Assembly (NCBI RefSeq): GCF_007860125.1
Contig: NZ_SJPW01000005.1
Span: 432,065-496,064 of the forward strand
DNA from: Rubripirellula tenax
GTDB taxonomy: Bacteria > Planctomycetota > Planctomycetia > Pirellulales > Pirellulaceae
Direction: 5' to 3'
DNA: 64,000 nucleotides
The notes under the pieces are model-generated. The model had not been told where the DNA came from and did no database searches. It saw only the letters and a program-made list of their open reading frames with translations. The position numbers and the translations under genes were made by a program. Positions 53,186-63,162 of this stretch are shown here, one piece after another; positions within the stretch are counted from its first letter, which is position 1; each line of letters begins with the position of its first letter.

Positions 53186-54810
53186 GAAGTCCGTTCCCAA
53201 CTGGTGCCTTCTTTCTTGTCCAGCAGCGCGACGCCCAGCTTTACCAAGCGATCGCGAATCGCGTCGCCCGCGGCGTAGTCCTTGCGATCTCTCGCCTCTT
53301 TGCGAAGATCGATCAACAATCGAACCACGTTGTCCAGCAATTCCGTGTCCGCTTCGTTGCCGCCACCGGCAGCAACCGGCGGCTTGGCAAACAGGCCCAG
53401 CGTGCCCGCCAATTCACGAATCACTGTCGCTGCGTGAATCAGCGACTTTGTCGCCGCGCCGTTGGGATCCGATTTCGCCGTCAGGTCGTTGGCATCGACA
53501 TGTCGATTCAAAATCCGCAGCGAATCAAACAGCGCACTGATCGATGCACCGGTGTTAAAGTCGTCGTCCATACCCGCCAAGAATTTCGCACGGATACCGT
53601 GGATCTCTTTCAGCAGCGAATCGCCTGCCGGATCAAAATCGCCTTCCGAACGAGTCGCCGCAGGCTTCAGCTCATAAAACGAAACGTCCTTGATCGCCGA
53701 CGTGATTTCGTCAAAGCGAGCGAAGAAACGGTAAAACGCTTCCAACGAGGTGCCGGCTTCTTCCAGCCCGTCTTCGCCGTAAACGATCGTCGATCGGTAG
53801 TGCGTTCGCAGTAAGAAGAACCGAATTCGTTCGCCGGTGTGGCGACGGATCAACGTCGACAAACCGCCGGCACCTTTGCTGCGACTGATCTTTCCGGCCG
53901 CGGCTTCTTCGGCGGTTTCTTCCGATTGATTCTCGCGATCGCTCTTGCCGCCAACTTTGCCCTTTTCGCCCGCTCGCATCAACCCGTTGTGCATCCAGTA
54001 CTTCACCATTGGTGCACCGTGACAGCAACTGCTTTGGGCACGTTCATTTTCGTGATGCGGGAACATCAAGTCCAAACCGCCACCGTGAATGTCAAAGGTA
54101 TCGCCCAGAATTTCGTGACTCATCGCCGAGCACTCGATGTGCCATCCCGGTCGACCGCGCCCCCACGGGCTGTCCCACGCCACTTCGTCGTCGTTCTTGG
54201 CAGCCTTCCACAGTGCGAAGTCGCCGGGCGATCGTTTCTTGGCCGCCGCGCCGCCGCCTTCGCCCTGTTGAGCATCGGCGGTGCGGTTGGACAGTTGCCC
54301 GTAATTGGGATCCTTCATGACGTCAAAGAACACGTCGCCGCCGACGGCATAGGCGTGGTCCTTGTCTTCAAGGGTCTGGATGAAGGCGATGATTTCCGGG
54401 ATGTGATCGGTCGCACGCGGCAGATAGTCGATCTGGTTGACGCCCAGTTCTTTCAAGTTCGACAAATAATCGGCCGTCATCTCGACGGCGATCTGGCTCA
54501 TCGGAATGCCGCGTTCCTTGCTCTTGTTGATCAGCTTGTCGTCGACGTCCGTGATGTTGACCACCAACGTCACGTCGTAGCCGCAATAGCGAAGGTAGCG
54601 TTTGACGGTATCGAAAATGACCGGGCCGACCATGTGCCCGATGTGCGATTCGGCGTAGACCGTCGGGCCGCATAGGTAGATGCCGACTTTGGGAGCCCGC
54701 AGCGGAATGAAGGGCTCTTTCGACTTCGACAGCGTGTTGTAGACACGAATTTCAGGTTTCGCGGAGCTGGTGGCTGTCATATTGGTTTGGGCTGCGGATG
54801 CAGTGCTCAT
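53182..54810 (-). CDS. cysS: Cysteinyl-tRNA synthetase
   Basis: A 542-residue class I synthetase. Visible: zinc-ligand [14 protein letters not shown] with HIGH at 56-59, [12 protein letters not shown], the HHENE site, and a C-terminal helical anticodon-binding part. The KMSKS motif is altered to KISRS (307-311) and is preceded by a charged, Lys/Glu-rich insertion of about 26 residues where only about 5 normally separate it from MHNG. A low-complexity Gly/Ala loop is near residues 180-192. ATG 54810 is chosen; an ATG ten codons downstream is possible. ruvC follows by overlap, so translation and repair genes share the transcript. Confidence 0.93.
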   Translation of the reverse strand: MSTASAAQTNMTATSSAKPEIRVYNTLSKSKEPFIPLRAPKVGIYLCGPTVYAESHIGHMVGPVIFDTVKRYLRYCGYDVTLVVNITDVDDKLINKSKERGIPMSQIAVEMTADYLSNLKELGVNQIDYLPRATDHIPEIIAFIQTLEDKDHAYAVGGDVFFDVMKDPNYGQLSNRTADAQQGEGGGAAAKKRSPGDFALWKAAKNDDEVAWDSPWGRGRPGWHIECSAMSHEILGDTFDIHGGGLDLMFPHHENERAQSSCCHGAPMVKYWMHNGLMRAGEKGKVGGKSDRENQSEETAEEAAAGKISRSKGAGGLSTLIRRHTGERIRFFLLRTHYRSTIVYGEDGLEEAGTSLEAFYRFFARFDEITSAIKDVSFYELKPAATRSEGDFDPAGDSLLKEIHGIRAKFLAGMDDDFNTGASISALFDSLRILNRHVDANDLTAKSDPNGAATKSLIHAATVIRELAGTLGLFAKPPVAAGGGNEADTELLDNVVRLLIDLRKEARDRKDYAAGDAIRDRLVKLGVALLDKKEGTSWERTS

Positions 54811-54855
54811 GGTCGACGATCGCGGCAAATGGCGGCTAGAAAGTTCAAACCGCGG

Positions 54856-54861
54856 ATTATA
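54856..54861 (-). promoter_or_regulatory. Candidate -10 element for the cysS transcript
   Basis: The minus strand reads a perfect TATAAT about 46 bases before ATG 54810. No convincing -35 hexamer lies 16-18 bases further upstream. The remainder of the 224-bp gap 54811-55034 holds only a weak 4-bp hairpin (GCCG/CGGC at 54941-54953) with a following T-rich stretch, possibly the ispF terminator. Confidence 0.3.
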
Positions 54862-55034
54862 GGGAACTTGTCCCGATCAGGAGAGGCCGTTTTTTTCAGG
54901 CCCGTTATCAGAACGCCAGAATCCCAACGAGCAAGAAAAAGCCGCGAAACGGCGGGCAAGACCGTGAATCGCCCGTTACCCATAAGGGACTCGATTACGA
55001 ATCGGAAGCGGATCGTGGGCAACCGAACTTCCCA

Positions 55035-55595
55035 CTAATTCGTGCGGCGGCATAGCAGCACGACCACTCGGGCGGCGATGGCGGCGGAGCTGCCGATGTC
55101 ACCGATGCCTTCGCCGGTCTTGGCTTTGATACCGATTTGATCGAGAGCGATGTCCATCGCCTCGGAAATCTGAGTCCGCATGGCGTCAATGTGGGGCGAC
55201 ATCTTCGGGCGTTCGGCCAAAATGACACAATCCAAATTGACAACCTCCATCCCTCGACGATGCACACGATGAATCGCCTCGGTCAGAAAATCGATGCTGT
55301 CACGGTCACGATTTTCCGGATCGTTGTCCGGAAACAGTCGGCCGATATCTTCTTCCGCGATCGCACCCAACAGGGCATCGGTGATCGCGTGCAATAGTAC
55401 GTCGGCGTCGCTGTGCCCGATCGCGTGAACTTCGGCCGGAATGTCGATCCCACCGATGCGAAGCGGACCGCCGTTGCCGAGTCGATGCGAATCGTATCCG
55501 AGGCCGATCCGAAGCGGCGAGAGTGTTTCAGAATTCAGAGGTCGTACTTCGGGTGAGAGGAAGGATCTTTGCCGTCTGTTCCCAAATTCTAACAT
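55035..55595 (-). CDS. ispF: 2-C-methyl-D-erythritol 2,4-cyclodiphosphate synthase
   Basis: A 186-residue enzyme of the MEP isoprenoid pathway, forming the cyclodiphosphate from CDP-ME-2-phosphate. Metal-binding LGYDSHRLG (near 33-41), HAIGHSDADVLLHAITDALLG, and C-terminal KTGEGIGDIG are present. Typical IspF is about 157 residues; the extra ~28 N-terminal residues (from ATG 55595) are not conserved, so the true start may be later. A heptamer minisatellite lies just upstream. Confidence 0.93.
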   Translation of the reverse strand: MLEFGNRRQRSFLSPEVRPLNSETLSPLRIGLGYDSHRLGNGGPLRIGGIDIPAEVHAIGHSDADVLLHAITDALLGAIAEEDIGRLFPDNDPENRDRDSIDFLTEAIHRVHRRGMEVVNLDCVILAERPKMSPHIDAMRTQISEAMDIALDQIGIKAKTGEGIGDIGSSAAIAARVVVLLCRRTN

Positions 55596-55648
55596 TCCCC
55601 CTAAGTTTGCGTAAACAAAGCGGGTGTTTTTTGATTCGTCTTTCGAAA

Positions 55649-55683
55649 CCTGACGCCTGAAACCTGAAACCTGAAACCTGACG
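55649..55683. repeat. Tandem 7-bp minisatellite between ispF and the ABC gene
   Basis: Five tandem heptamers in the order CCTGACG, CCTGAAA three times, CCTGACG, lying in the 99-bp divergent gap. They are symmetric in arrangement. They lie where either promoter could be. Confidence 0.85.
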
Positions 55684-55694
55684 CCTACCTCGCC

Positions 55695-56678
55695 ATGTCC
55701 TTCATCGAAGTCCGCAATCTGACCAAGTCGTACCGGGTCTTCAAAAAGAAAGAAGGACTTGGCGGCAGCATCAAGGGGCTGTTCCAACGAGAATACAAAG
55801 AAGTCGAAGCCGTCAAAGGCATCGATTTGGACGTCCAACAAGGCGAGTTCGTTGCCTTCCTTGGCCCCAACGGCGCAGGCAAGACGACGACATTGAAATT
55901 GCTTTCGGGCGTCATCAACCCCACGTCCGGATCGGCAACTGTGATGGGGTACGTCCCGTGGCAACGCAAGAACGAATACCGTCGCCGGTTCGCGTTGGTG
56001 ATGGGCCAAAAGAACCAATTGTGGTGGGATTTGCCCGCCAATGAATCGTATCGGCTGCACCAACAAATCTATGGCGTCCCGGATGACCAGTTCAAATCCA
56101 CGCTCGACGAACTGACGGATCTATTGGACGTTCGCCGTTTGCTGGACCAACCGGTCCGCGAACTGTCGCTGGGCGAACGGATGAAGATGGAGTTGATCGC
56201 GGCGCTACTGCACAGCCCCGAAGTGCTGTTCCTAGACGAGCCCACGATCGGCTTGGATGTGATCGCCCAACACAATATTCAACAGTTCCTGCGGTTCTAT
56301 CAAGAGAAACGCAAGATCACGATCCTGTTGACCAGCCACTACATGAAAGACATCGCCGCGTTGTGCAAGCGAGTTGTCATCATTGCGGGTGGCCGCATCG
56401 AGTACGACGGTTCACTCGCCGGCATCATCGACAAATTCAGCGGCAGCAAGGTGATGACGTTGCAGTTCGGCATCGGCCACCAACCCGATCTCTCGCAATT
56501 CGGCGAAGTGCTAGAAGAAACCTGGCCCAAAGCGAAAGTGCGAGTCGTCCGCGCCGATGTGCCGCGCGTGCTGGCCGAAGTGCTGCGAGACAACCCGATC
56601 GAAGACGTCGCCGTCGAAGACGTGCCGCTAGAAGACGTGATCGCCGATCTGTTTCGCGAAACCAGCGAGAAGACATAA
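55695..56678 (+). CDS. ABC transporter ATP-binding protein (ABC-2 type)
   Basis: A 327-residue ATPase. Walker [11 protein letters not shown] (about 57-66), signature [11 protein letters not shown] (about 158-168), Walker [13 protein letters not shown], and His-switch LTSHYM are all present. The protein belongs to the group energising ABC-2 permeases for drugs, polysaccharides or lipids. No permease gene is adjacent: the next plus-strand gene is absent and AMP nucleosidase is convergent 25 bases away, so its partner must be elsewhere. Confidence 0.9.
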   Translation: MSFIEVRNLTKSYRVFKKKEGLGGSIKGLFQREYKEVEAVKGIDLDVQQGEFVAFLGPNGAGKTTTLKLLSGVINPTSGSATVMGYVPWQRKNEYRRRFALVMGQKNQLWWDLPANESYRLHQQIYGVPDDQFKSTLDELTDLLDVRRLLDQPVRELSLGERMKMELIAALLHSPEVLFLDEPTIGLDVIAQHNIQQFLRFYQEKRKITILLTSHYMKDIAALCKRVVIIAGGRIEYDGSLAGIIDKFSGSKVMTLQFGIGHQPDLSQFGEVLEETWPKAKVRVVRADVPRVLAEVLRDNPIEDVAVEDVPLEDVIADLFRETSEKT

Positions 56679-56703
56679 CCGCCATCCGTGCCGCTGGATG
56701 AAT

Positions 56704-57906
56704 TTAGCCGTCGGTGGCATCGTCGTCCCATGCTACGGGTCCACCGAGCAGGGCTTCGCCGGGGCCTCGGATGTCTCCGTTGGGCAAACCGCCGGGGTAC
56801 TTTTGTTGGATGGATTCGATCGCGGATGCCGCGATCTCGATGTGCTGTTTCTTGCTGTCGTTGTAAAACGCTTTCGCCTCGCCCGGCAACTTCGGCTGCC
56901 CGTGCAGCGGCTTGTCGGAAACGCAAAGCAACGTCGCACTGGGAATGCGATACCGAAACCCGTTCGCCGCGACCGTGGCCGATTCCATGTCGACGGCAAT
57001 CGCGCGACTGTCTCGCAAATGTTCCATCGTTCGCCGCAGCGTCAATTCCCAATTTCGATCCGCCGTCGTGTACACCGTGCCGGTGCGATACGGCAAACCG
57101 GAATCATCCAAGACCGTCGCCAACGCTCGGTTGAGTTGAAAGCTGGGCATGATCGGCACCGACGGTGGCAGCAACTCGTCCAGAATGTGATCGCCACGCA
57201 TATAGCCCGACGCTAAGACAAAGTCGCCGATTTCTTGATGATTGCGGACGCCCGCACAGTGACCAACCATCAACATCGCATCAGGGCGCAACACGGCCAA
57301 GTGATCGGTCAGGTTCTTTGCGTTGGAGGGGCCGACTCCGATGTTGACGATACTGACGCCGCAGTTGTCGGGCTTGCGAAAATGCAACGCTGGCATTTGC
57401 ACGTCGACTCGACTCGGCCCCACGCATCCGGCGAACCGCTGCGAGAACGCCTCCATGTGCATTTGATAGTTGGTCAACAAAACATAGCGTTGAAAATCCT
57501 CGGCATGCGTTCCGGTGTAATGTTCTAACCTTGCGATCGACAACTCCGATCGCTCGGGACCGAATAGAAATACCTTTTTGCGAGTCAAATCAAAATCAGT
57601 TTCGTCCAGCAATTCCAACAACTTCGGCGAACTGAGATCGACTCGCTTGCGTGATTCCGAAATCGTGATCTCGGCACCCCGTCGGGCCAACTTGAACAGC
57701 TCGCGTCGCAGATACCATCGATACGCGCTAGGCCGCGCGATCTTGCCAGACAGAGTCGGGTTGTGCTTGGACCAATGTCGGACCACCGTCACCTTGGAAT
57801 AGAAGCCTTCGTCGAATGTCGCTTCCATCCGCTGGCAAGCCGCCTCGATTTGTGCACGCAGGTCGTCATCGGAGAGCTTCGAATCGATTCTAAAATTTGT
57901 GTCCAT
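56704..57906 (-). CDS. amn: AMP nucleosidase
   Basis: A 400-residue enzyme that cleaves AMP to adenine and ribose-5-phosphate, tuning adenylate levels. Diagnostic stretches: RLEHYTGTHAEDFQRYVL, VGPSNAKNLTDHLAVLRPD, GHCAGVRNHQEIGDFVLA, VDMESATVAANGFRYRIPSA (about 315-334), and LCVSDKPLHG. The N-terminal half (regulatory domain) and the C-terminal nucleosidase domain are both complete. ATG 57906 is clear. It faces exonuclease III divergently across 73 bases. Confidence 0.92.
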   Translation of the reverse strand: MDTNFRIDSKLSDDDLRAQIEAACQRMEATFDEGFYSKVTVVRHWSKHNPTLSGKIARPSAYRWYLRRELFKLARRGAEITISESRKRVDLSSPKLLELLDETDFDLTRKKVFLFGPERSELSIARLEHYTGTHAEDFQRYVLLTNYQMHMEAFSQRFAGCVGPSRVDVQMPALHFRKPDNCGVSIVNIGVGPSNAKNLTDHLAVLRPDAMLMVGHCAGVRNHQEIGDFVLASGYMRGDHILDELLPPSVPIMPSFQLNRALATVLDDSGLPYRTGTVYTTADRNWELTLRRTMEHLRDSRAIAVDMESATVAANGFRYRIPSATLLCVSDKPLHGQPKLPGEAKAFYNDSKKQHIEIAASAIESIQQKYPGGLPNGDIRGPGEALLGGPVAWDDDATDG

Positions 57907-57979
57907 GGTCGCATTGTGGCCGATCCGCTAAGGTCTGAAAACAGCGGGCGATTCATTCGAGTTGAAGTCAGGTTGAGTA

Positions 57980-58756
57980 ATGAAGTTAGTTTCTTGGAAC
58001 GTCAATGGCATTCGCGCGGCGATGGATAAGGGTTTTCGTGCCTATGTGGAAAACGAAGTTCCGGACGTCGTGTGCTTGCAGGAAGTAAAAGCCGAACGAG
58101 ACCAGGTGAAACTGGATTGGGCGGACGATTTGGGATATCACCAGATTTGGAATTCGGCCCAAAAGAAAGGCTACAGCGGCACTTCGATCTGGTCCAAAAC
58201 GAAACCCAAAAAGGAAGTGCTGGGCATCGGCGTCGACGAACATGACGCCGAAGGTCGTGTCATCACGGCGACGTTTGACGATTTTCACGTCGTGACTGTC
58301 TACACCCCCAATTCCCAGCGTGGTTTGGCGCGGCTGGATTATCGCAAGCTATGGGACACCGACTTTTTGAGCTACGTTCAAAAGCTCAATCGCCGCAAAC
58401 CGGTGATTTTCTGCGGCGACATCAATTGCGCGCATCAAGAAATCGATCTCGCGAATCCGAAGGCGAACCGAATGAACGCGGGTTTCTCGGAAGAAGAACG
58501 GGCCGGCGTCGACCGAATCGTCGAAGCCGGTTTTGTCGATTCGTTTCGCCACTTCGACCCCAGTCCGGAAAAGTACAGTTGGTGGACGTACCGAAGTAAC
58601 GCCCGCGAGCGGAACATCGGATGGCGATTGGACTATTTCTGGGTCGCAAAGAAATTAATGCCGCGAGTCACCGCGGCATCGATCCGAGACGACGTGCATG
58701 GATCGGACCATTGCCCGGTGGAATTGATGATCGACGATGTTACGAAGATCACGTAG
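57980..58756 (+). CDS. xth: Exodeoxyribonuclease III
   Basis: A 258-residue AP endonuclease/3' exonuclease in base excision repair. The start LVSWNVNGIRAA (Asn7), LQEVKAERDQ (Glu35), YTPNSQRG, FCGDINCAH (Asp and Asn), and the end GSDHCPVEL (Asp, His) are the catalytic set of the family. It is complete and of usual length. Confidence 0.95.
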   Translation: MKLVSWNVNGIRAAMDKGFRAYVENEVPDVVCLQEVKAERDQVKLDWADDLGYHQIWNSAQKKGYSGTSIWSKTKPKKEVLGIGVDEHDAEGRVITATFDDFHVVTVYTPNSQRGLARLDYRKLWDTDFLSYVQKLNRRKPVIFCGDINCAHQEIDLANPKANRMNAGFSEEERAGVDRIVEAGFVDSFRHFDPSPEKYSWWTYRSNARERNIGWRLDYFWVAKKLMPRVTAASIRDDVHGSDHCPVELMIDDVTKIT

Positions 58757-58777
58757 CCCATTCGATTGCAGTACGCA

Positions 58778-59890
58778 TTACTTTGATTTTGCGACTTCCA
58801 AAACACATGGCCCGAGCACATCCCATTTCGGTGTGATTCCCAAACCGGGCTCGTCACTGGCTCGCATGAAACCGTTCTCGCGTTGGGGCGCTCCGTCGGC
58901 GTTGCTGACCGTGACGTAACTGTTGAAGTCCGTGCTGGTGAAACGAAACGCTTCGGGCGTGCTGTGCGCCAGGTGTGCAATCGCGGCGGTGGTGATGTCG
59001 CCACCCCAACTGTCTTCCAAGGTCATGGCGATGCCCATCGATACGCACAGGTCGCGTGCTTGCTTTGCTTTGGTCAAACCACCAAGCTTGCTGATCTTTA
59101 GATTCACGACGTCCATCGCTAGATCTGCTTTCGCCCTCAACAGCATGTCGATGCCATCGATGTTTTCGTCCAACACAAACGGCGCCGTCGTGTTTCGCCG
59201 AACGGCCAGACACTCTTCGTAAGTCGCACAGGGTTGTTCGATGTAGACGTCCAGGTCGGCGACCGCGCGGACGACTCGCATGGCTTCGTGCTGGGTCCAT
59301 CCGGTGTTGGCATCGGCCACCAATCGATCGGTCGGTTGCAGCACCGATCGCGCTGCGCGGATGCGGACGATGTCAGTATCGGGATCGCCGCCGACCTTCA
59401 ATTGAAATCGGGTGTAGCCCTGCTGGCGATAGCTGGCGACGTTGGCGGCCATCGCGTCGGGCGCCACCTGCGAGATTGCGCGATACAACCGCACGCTCTC
59501 GCCGAAACGACCGCCCATCAAGGTACACACGGGCAACCCGGTCGCTTTGCCCAGAATGTCCCAGCACGCAACGTCGATTCCCGTTTTCACATACGCGTGC
59601 CCCTTCAGCGCCGCGTCCATGCGATGGTTCAACACCCCGAGTTCCCGAGGATCCAGACCGATCAAGTGCGGCCCCAGTTCGCAAAGTCCCGCCCGGACAC
59701 CCTCGGCATAGGCCGGCAGATAGAACGGTCCGAGCGGACAAACCTCGCTGTAGCCGACAATGCCACTGTCCGTTTCGACGCAAACGATGGTGCTGTCAAA
59801 AACGCTGACCGACTTGCCGCCCGACCAGTGATAGGCACCTTCCACCAGTGGCAACTCGACGCGGTGGGCCGTGATTCGTGTGATCTTCAT
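58778..59890 (-). CDS. Mandelate racemase / muconate lactonizing enzyme family protein
   Basis: A 370-residue enolase-superfamily enzyme. Metal ligands Asp193 (VADANTGW), Glu218 (IEQPC) and Asp241 (LDENIDG) and catalytic lysines Lys165 (QLKVGG) and Lys265 (NLKISKLGG) are visible. The C-terminal [20 protein letters not shown] resembles the cis-3-hydroxy-L-proline dehydratase group, so it may dehydrate or racemise an amino or sugar acid; the substrate is unproven. It is convergent with xth, 21 bases away. Confidence 0.85.
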   Translation of the reverse strand: MKITRITAHRVELPLVEGAYHWSGGKSVSVFDSTIVCVETDSGIVGYSEVCPLGPFYLPAYAEGVRAGLCELGPHLIGLDPRELGVLNHRMDAALKGHAYVKTGIDVACWDILGKATGLPVCTLMGGRFGESVRLYRAISQVAPDAMAANVASYRQQGYTRFQLKVGGDPDTDIVRIRAARSVLQPTDRLVADANTGWTQHEAMRVVRAVADLDVYIEQPCATYEECLAVRRNTTAPFVLDENIDGIDMLLRAKADLAMDVVNLKISKLGGLTKAKQARDLCVSMGIAMTLEDSWGGDITTAAIAHLAHSTPEAFRFTSTDFNSYVTVSNADGAPQRENGFMRASDEPGLGITPKWDVLGPCVLEVAKSK

Positions 59891-59966
59891 TCAATACTTG
59901 ATCGTTCGCGGAAAAAAACGTGCTCGAAAGAGCGATCCCAAGCGAACAGAATAAGCCGGACCGAGC

Positions 59967-59982
59967 CGCCCGCGAGCGGGCG
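59967..59982. repeat. Short REP-like palindrome
   Basis: CGCCCG and CGGGCG (59967-59972, 59977-59982) form a perfect 6-bp stem with a CGAG loop in the gap between the enolase-superfamily gene and the ABC-F gene. Its GCGAGCGG core also occurs in the palindrome at 30036, beside the RAYT gene, consistent with a shared REP family. Confidence 0.45.
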
Positions 59983-60064
59983 TACTCTGGTCGAAATCGC
60001 TTTTTCGTGTTAAACCGCGCTTTGAAACTGCCGTAATCCTCGCTCTCGATCTCACGTATTTCCT

Positions 60065-61852
60065 ATGCCTCTCGTTTCGCTCGACGATCTTTCTATTGGT
60101 TTTCGCGGTCCCCTGTTACTTGACGGCGTTTCCGCAGTCATTGAACGTGGCGAAAAGATTGGCCTGCTGGGACGAAACGGTGCCGGAAAAACGACATTGT
60201 TGCGTATGTTCGACGGCGAAGTGATTCCCGACCACGGCGCGATCACCTTTGCACCCCATGCCAAGATCGCTCGGCTGACCCAAGACGTACCGCGAGACTG
60301 GGCGGGAACCGTTACATCGATCGTGACGGAAGGCCAGCCCGGATACGACGACCCGGAAACCCAGTGGCAAGTCGAGCACGCTGTCGAGTCGACGTTGTCG
60401 AAGATGGAACTGGACGGCGACGCCTTGTTCGAGAAACTGTCCAGCGGAATGAAACGCCGCGTCCTGCTGGCTCGCGCGATCGCGATGGAGCCGGACGTTT
60501 TGTTGCTGGACGAACCGACCAACCACTTGGACATCGAATCCATTTTGTGGTTGGAAAACTTTCTGAAGCGATTCCGTCAAACGCTGGTTTTCATCACGCA
60601 CGACCGCTCGTTCCTGCAAAGCTTGGCAACTCGAATCTGGGAGATCGATCGCGGTCGGCTATTCGATTGGTCATGCGACTACGCAACGTTTTTGCAACGC
60701 AAAGAAGGCGCTCTCGCGGCCGAAGAAAAACAAAACGCATTGTTCGACAAGAAGCTTGCCCAAGAAGAAGTCTGGATTCGCCAAGGCATCAAGGCGCGTC
60801 GTACTCGCAACGAGGGTCGCGTCCGTGCGCTGAAGCAATTGCGATTGCAACGGGGCGATCGGCGATCCGTCGAAGGCAAAGCAAAACTGAATCTGCAAGA
60901 AGCGGCGCGAAGCGGTGCACTGGTCGCGGACGTGAAAGAGATCTCGTTCAGCTACGGTGACCGAACGATCCTGAGCGATTTTTCAACGACCCTGATGCGT
61001 GGCGACCGCGTTGGCATCATGGGCCCCAACGGCGCCGGAAAGACGACGCTGTTGAAACTGTTGCTCGGCCAATTGAAGCCCGATTCGGGTGAGGTAAAGC
61101 TTGGCACAAACTTGGAAATCTCGTACTTCGATCAGCTTCGTGACACGCTCGACCCCGAGAAGACGGTTCAGGAAAACGTGGGCGACGGCAGCGACAAGAT
61201 CTTGATCGGCGACAAGTCGAAACACATCGTCGGCTACCTGCAAGACTTTTTGTTCACGCCGGAACGGGCACGAACTCAGGTCAAGTATTTGTCCGGTGGT
61301 GAGCGCAATCGGGCGTTGCTGGCGAAATTGATGACGAAGCCTGCCAACGTCATCGTGCTGGACGAACCGACCAACGACTTGGACAGCGAAACCTTGGACT
61401 TGTTGGAAGAACAACTGATCGATTTCAGCGGCACCGTCTTGATGGTCAGCCACGACCGGACCTTCTTAAACAACGTCGTCACAAGCACGATCGTGTACGA
61501 AGAAGGCGGCGTGAAGGAGTACGACGGCGGCTACGACGATTGGAAGGCCGCACTTGCACGGCGCGAGTTGGCAGCCAAAGAAGCTCCGATCGAGAAACCG
61601 AAACAAGCTGCGGTGGCAACGAAGCCGGCTCCGACCAAGAAGCTATCGTTCAAGGACAAACACGAACTTGAAAAGATGCCCCAGCGGATCGAGAAACTCG
61701 AGTCCTCGATCGCGGCGATCAATGAAACGATGGCCGGCCCGACTTATTATCAAAAGGGTGGCGATCACATCGCCAAGGACGCTGCGAAGTTGAAGGAACT
61801 GCAAGAAGAACTGACGTCGGCTTACGCACGTTGGGAAGAACTGGAAGCCTAG
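60065..61852 (+). CDS. ABC-F family ATPase (Uup-like)
   Basis: A 595-residue soluble protein with two ATPase domains. The first has GLLGRNGAGKTT, signature KLSSGMKRRVLLARA (LSGG is usual), and LLLDEPTNHLD. The second has [26 protein letters not shown], and IVLDEPTNDLD. The ABC-F linker (charged, about 215-290) and a C-terminal coiled coil (about 530-595) match Uup, which binds DNA or ribosomes and tolerates branched intermediates. No membrane partner is expected. The serine hydrolase follows 50 bases later. Confidence 0.93.
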   Translation: MPLVSLDDLSIGFRGPLLLDGVSAVIERGEKIGLLGRNGAGKTTLLRMFDGEVIPDHGAITFAPHAKIARLTQDVPRDWAGTVTSIVTEGQPGYDDPETQWQVEHAVESTLSKMELDGDALFEKLSSGMKRRVLLARAIAMEPDVLLLDEPTNHLDIESILWLENFLKRFRQTLVFITHDRSFLQSLATRIWEIDRGRLFDWSCDYATFLQRKEGALAAEEKQNALFDKKLAQEEVWIRQGIKARRTRNEGRVRALKQLRLQRGDRRSVEGKAKLNLQEAARSGALVADVKEISFSYGDRTILSDFSTTLMRGDRVGIMGPNGAGKTTLLKLLLGQLKPDSGEVKLGTNLEISYFDQLRDTLDPEKTVQENVGDGSDKILIGDKSKHIVGYLQDFLFTPERARTQVKYLSGGERNRALLAKLMTKPANVIVLDEPTNDLDSETLDLLEEQLIDFSGTVLMVSHDRTFLNNVVTSTIVYEEGGVKEYDGGYDDWKAALARRELAAKEAPIEKPKQAAVATKPAPTKKLSFKDKHELEKMPQRIEKLESSIAAINETMAGPTYYQKGGDHIAKDAAKLKELQEELTSAYARWEELEA

Positions 61853-61902
61853 CCAATCAATACGACATGGTACAATCGCGTTTCGTTTATTAAGGTGGTC
61901 TG

Positions 61903-63156
61903 ATGTCTCGATACGTTTTTTCGTTGATGGTAGCTTTCACGCTGCATTCCATTTCGTCAGCCCACGCAGAGGGATTGCCAATTGCGAAACCCAGCGATGT
62001 CAGCATGTCGCCGGACAAGTTGGCCGAAGTCAGCGAAGCGATGCAAAAGTCGATCGACGACAACCGGATCGCGGGCGGTATCGTGATGATTGCCAAAGAC
62101 GGCAAGGTGGTCATGCACCAGGCTTACGGCAAAATGGATATCGACGCCGATAAGCCCATGAAGCCAGACACCATCGTTCGCATCTACTCGATGACCAAGG
62201 CGATCACGACGGCGGCGGCGATGATGCTTTACGAAGAAGGCAAACTTGACGTCAACGATCCCGTATCCAAGTACTTGCCTGAACTGGCCGAGGTGACGGT
62301 GGCATCGGACAGTGAAGTTCGACCGGCTGAAAACACGATGACGATCGCGGACCTGATGCGTCACACGGCCGGGTACAGCTATGGCCGCGGCGGAAAGACG
62401 GCGGTTGATAACGCATTTGAAAACCTTAACGCGCTCGATCGAGAAGCATCGCTGGCGACGATGCAAACGAAGCTCGACGATTTGCCGTTGGAATTTGAAC
62501 CGGGCACGGACTGGCTCTACGGCATCTCGATCGATGTACTCGGCCGTGTGGTCGAGGTCGTTTCCGGCCAACCGCTCGACACTTTCTTTCAAACGCGATT
62601 CTTTGATCCGCTGCAGATGGTGGACACCGGTTTCTATGTACCGCCGCAAAAGACGGATCGGTTTGCCGTGAACTACCAAAGCGATGGCAAGGGCAAGCTG
62701 ACGTCGAAGGAGGAGGAAGAAGAGAACCAGTACTTGGAGAAGCCCGCTTTGCTATCCGGTGGTGGCGGGCTGGTATCAACCGCTGCGGACTACATGAAGT
62801 TCTTGATAATGATCGAAGCTGGCGGCGAACTGAACGGTACACGACTGCTGAAACCCGAGACGGTCGCGATGATGACCACCAATCAATTGCCCAAAGATGT
62901 CGGCTGGATCAAGTTCGGAAGCGAAGTGCGAACCGGCGTCGGATTCGGATTCGGTTTCAACGTCCGCGACGAAATGAGCGACTGGGATCCCGATGGACGC
63001 GTTGGCGAATACGGCTGGGGCGGCGCCGCCAGCACGCACTATTGGATCTCGCCTTCGGATCGATTGATCGTGATCACGATGGAACAAGTTATGCCCTACC
63101 AGTGGCTAACCGAACTCAAATTGAAAGGCCTGATCTACGACGCGATCGAAGACTAG
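61903..63156 (+). CDS. Secreted serine hydrolase, class C beta-lactamase-like
   Basis: A 417-residue exported protein (signal peptide about 1-22, ending AHA). The serine-dependent motif is S96-M-T-K99, a tyrosine motif lies at YGIS (Tyr206), and the third motif region is GWGGAASTHYW (about 366-376). The family includes esterases and D-Ala carboxypeptidases; the substrate is not predictable, and antibiotic resistance should not be assumed. An acidic run (KEEEEEN, about 267-273) is unusual. A TACAAT near 61871 could be a -10 site. Confidence 0.9.
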   Translation: MSRYVFSLMVAFTLHSISSAHAEGLPIAKPSDVSMSPDKLAEVSEAMQKSIDDNRIAGGIVMIAKDGKVVMHQAYGKMDIDADKPMKPDTIVRIYSMTKAITTAAAMMLYEEGKLDVNDPVSKYLPELAEVTVASDSEVRPAENTMTIADLMRHTAGYSYGRGGKTAVDNAFENLNALDREASLATMQTKLDDLPLEFEPGTDWLYGISIDVLGRVVEVVSGQPLDTFFQTRFFDPLQMVDTGFYVPPQKTDRFAVNYQSDGKGKLTSKEEEEENQYLEKPALLSGGGGLVSTAADYMKFLIMIEAGGELNGTRLLKPETVAMMTTNQLPKDVGWIKFGSEVRTGVGFGFGFNVRDEMSDWDPDGRVGEYGWGGAASTHYWISPSDRLIVITMEQVMPYQWLTELKLKGLIYDAIED

Positions 63157-63162
63157 CTTTGA

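Noticed and set aside
53839-54675. Plus-strand frame opposite cysS
   Set aside because: Antisense shadow; cysS on the minus strand carries HIGH and zinc-site motifs.
55596-56066. N-terminal extension of ispF by about 157 codons
   Set aside because: It runs through the minisatellite and antisense to the ABC gene start, and is unlike IspF.
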